Shown here piece by piece: positions 63,267-64,000 of a stretch of DNA of 64,000 nucleotides (positions are counted from its first letter, which is position 1; the number at the start of each line of letters is the position of its first letter). The stretch comes from CAWIXB01 sp963839955 (GTDB taxonomy: Bacteria > Actinomycetota > Actinomycetes > JACCUZ01). The stretch is taken from the NCBI GenBank assembly GCA_963839955.1, contig CAWIXB010000001.1, forward strand, positions 1,364,001 to 1,428,000. Reading direction: 5' to 3'. The notes under the pieces were generated by a model. The model was not told the origin of the DNA. It saw only the letters and a program-made list of their open reading frames with translations, and searched no databases. A program made the position numbers and the translations under genes.

Positions 63267-64000
63267 ATGACCTCGAGCGCGAAAACCGTCGTCCGCATCA
63301 CGAGCCCCGCGGACATTCTCGGTGTCCTGCCGCACCGGATCGGTTTCCAGCCGACCGAGAGCGTCGTCCTGCTCTGCCTTCACGGCCCGCGTCGGCGCGA
63401 CGGTGTCGTCATGCGCATGGACCTGGCGCCCCATGACGCCGACCCCGACGTGGCGGCCGACATGGCCGCGAGGGCGGCGGTCTCGGGTGCGACCGGCGCG
63501 ATCGTCGTCGTCTACACCGACTCACCTGATGACGAACCGATGGGCCTGCCCCGGCGCGGGCTTGTTGCCTTTCTGATCGACGCCCTGAAGGCATCGGGGG
63601 CGACCGTGCCGGAGGCGCTGCTGGTGCGTGACGGTCGCTGGTGGTCCTATCTGTGCGATGACGACTCATGCTGCCCGGCCACGGGCTCGGCTCTGCCGCA
63701 GGAGCCCACGCCGGCCGCCGCTCACTACGCCGCGGAGGCGGTGGCTGAGGGAGCCGTCGTGCTACCCGATCGGGTGGCGCTGGTGCGCACGGTGTGCCCG
63801 CCGCGCAACCCGGACGCCGACCTCGCCCGGCGGCAGGCGCGGAAACGCGCCGTGGGGAAGCAAGCGGCACTGCTCGACGGTGGCGACGCAACCGCTCTGC
63901 GCGACGAGGCGATCCCGTTGCTGCGGTCACTCAGGTGCCGATGGGCCGATGGATCACGGGAACTGTCCGTCGATGAGGCCGCCCAGGCAGTGTGCGCGCT
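63267..64000 (+). CDS. DUF4192 protein, 3' end cut by window
   Basis: 245 codons visible. Opens VVRITSPADILGVLPHRIGFQPTES, the DUF4192 hallmark, then VVLLCLHG and WWSYLCDDDSCCP with conserved Cys. Domain of unknown role, specific to actinobacteria. ATG has no strong ribosome site. Confidence 0.88.
   Translation, partial: MTSSAKTVVRITSPADILGVLPHRIGFQPTESVVLLCLHGPRRRDGVVMRMDLAPHDADPDVAADMAARAAVSGATGAIVVVYTDSPDDEPMGLPRRGLVAFLIDALKASGATVPEALLVRDGRWWSYLCDDDSCCPATGSALPQEPTPAAAHYAAEAVAEGAVVLPDRVALVRTVCPPRNPDADLARRQARKRAVGKQAALLDGGDATALRDEAIPLLRSLRCRWADGSRELSVDEAAQAVCA

Overview
This is a 64-kb piece of a high-GC chromosome. Near-uniform GC-rich codon use, GTG/TTG starts with strong GGAGG-type ribosome sites, two DUF222-HNH (13E12-type) genes, a SARP-type giant regulator, a class E/F-type sortase, a DDN-type deazaflavin protein and a DUF4192 gene all point to an actinobacterium, most like Nocardioidaceae (Nocardioides or relatives). 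That is an inference from gene content, not from a marker gene. I saw no rRNA, tRNA, CRISPR array, plasmid or prophage core. Both edges cut genes: an MFS exporter on the left and a DUF4192 gene on the right.

Layout. 0-9 kb: end of an MFS exporter, then a minus-strand sugar operon running lacI, binding lipoprotein, two permeases, GH130 enzyme, secreted glycosidase-like protein, with a promoter and two palindromic LacI-type operators in front of lacI. 9-15 kb: housekeeping singles (PEBP protein, exonuclease III, secreted beta-propeller), a DUF222-HNH gene and a berberine-bridge-type FAD oxidase. 15-20.8 kb: a 1229-residue SARP-ATPase-LuxR-like regulator divergent from a two-gene module, a WXG-containing protein with a Vps62-like C-terminus plus a small Esx-like partner. 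20.8-24.5 kb: an organic-acid cassette (FAH hydrolase, NhaC-type antiporter, small ABM-like protein) with a divergent GntR regulator. 24.5-28.7 kb: a secreted M1 metallopeptidase with an inserted domain, and a PASTA protein translationally coupled to an unknown partner.

28.7-33.4 kb is a decaying, repeat-rich zone: a 13-bp tandem repeat beginning in the stop-codon region of a gene, remnants of an SDR, a VOC protein and a SigJ-like ECF sigma factor, and three copies of an intergenic repeat of about 80 bp that punctuate an SRPBCC gene and an AAA+ ATPase gene. 33.4-45.7 kb holds mostly small single genes: methyltransferase with flavin monooxygenase, MmcQ/YjbR, a secreted protein converging on a sortase, a kinase-like phosphotransferase, DinB, YcaQ-like glycosylase, a frameshifted second DUF222-HNH gene, VOC, MDR oxidoreductase, cupin, DDN-type protein and a stand-alone LeuA regulatory domain.

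45.7-52.7 kb is the most coherent metabolic locus: a divergent M20 deacylase facing GNAT (COG3375-like), HTH-less RpiR-type SIS protein, N-succinylamino-acid-racemase-type enolase, permease and D-aminoacylase. Together these could take up N-acyl or D-amino acids, acylate, racemise and deacylate them to L-amino acids. 52.7-63.2 kb: a methyltransferase, a HAD hydrolase, a large FAD/FeS 2-hydroxyacid dehydrogenase overlapping a serine-glyoxylate-type aminotransferase, and, divergently, a MatC-like carrier, gamma-carbonic anhydrase-like protein, class III CoA-transferase, an atypical crotonase and an IclR regulator. This looks like a regulated locus for an unknown carboxylic acid feeding glyoxylate or 2-hydroxyacid metabolism.
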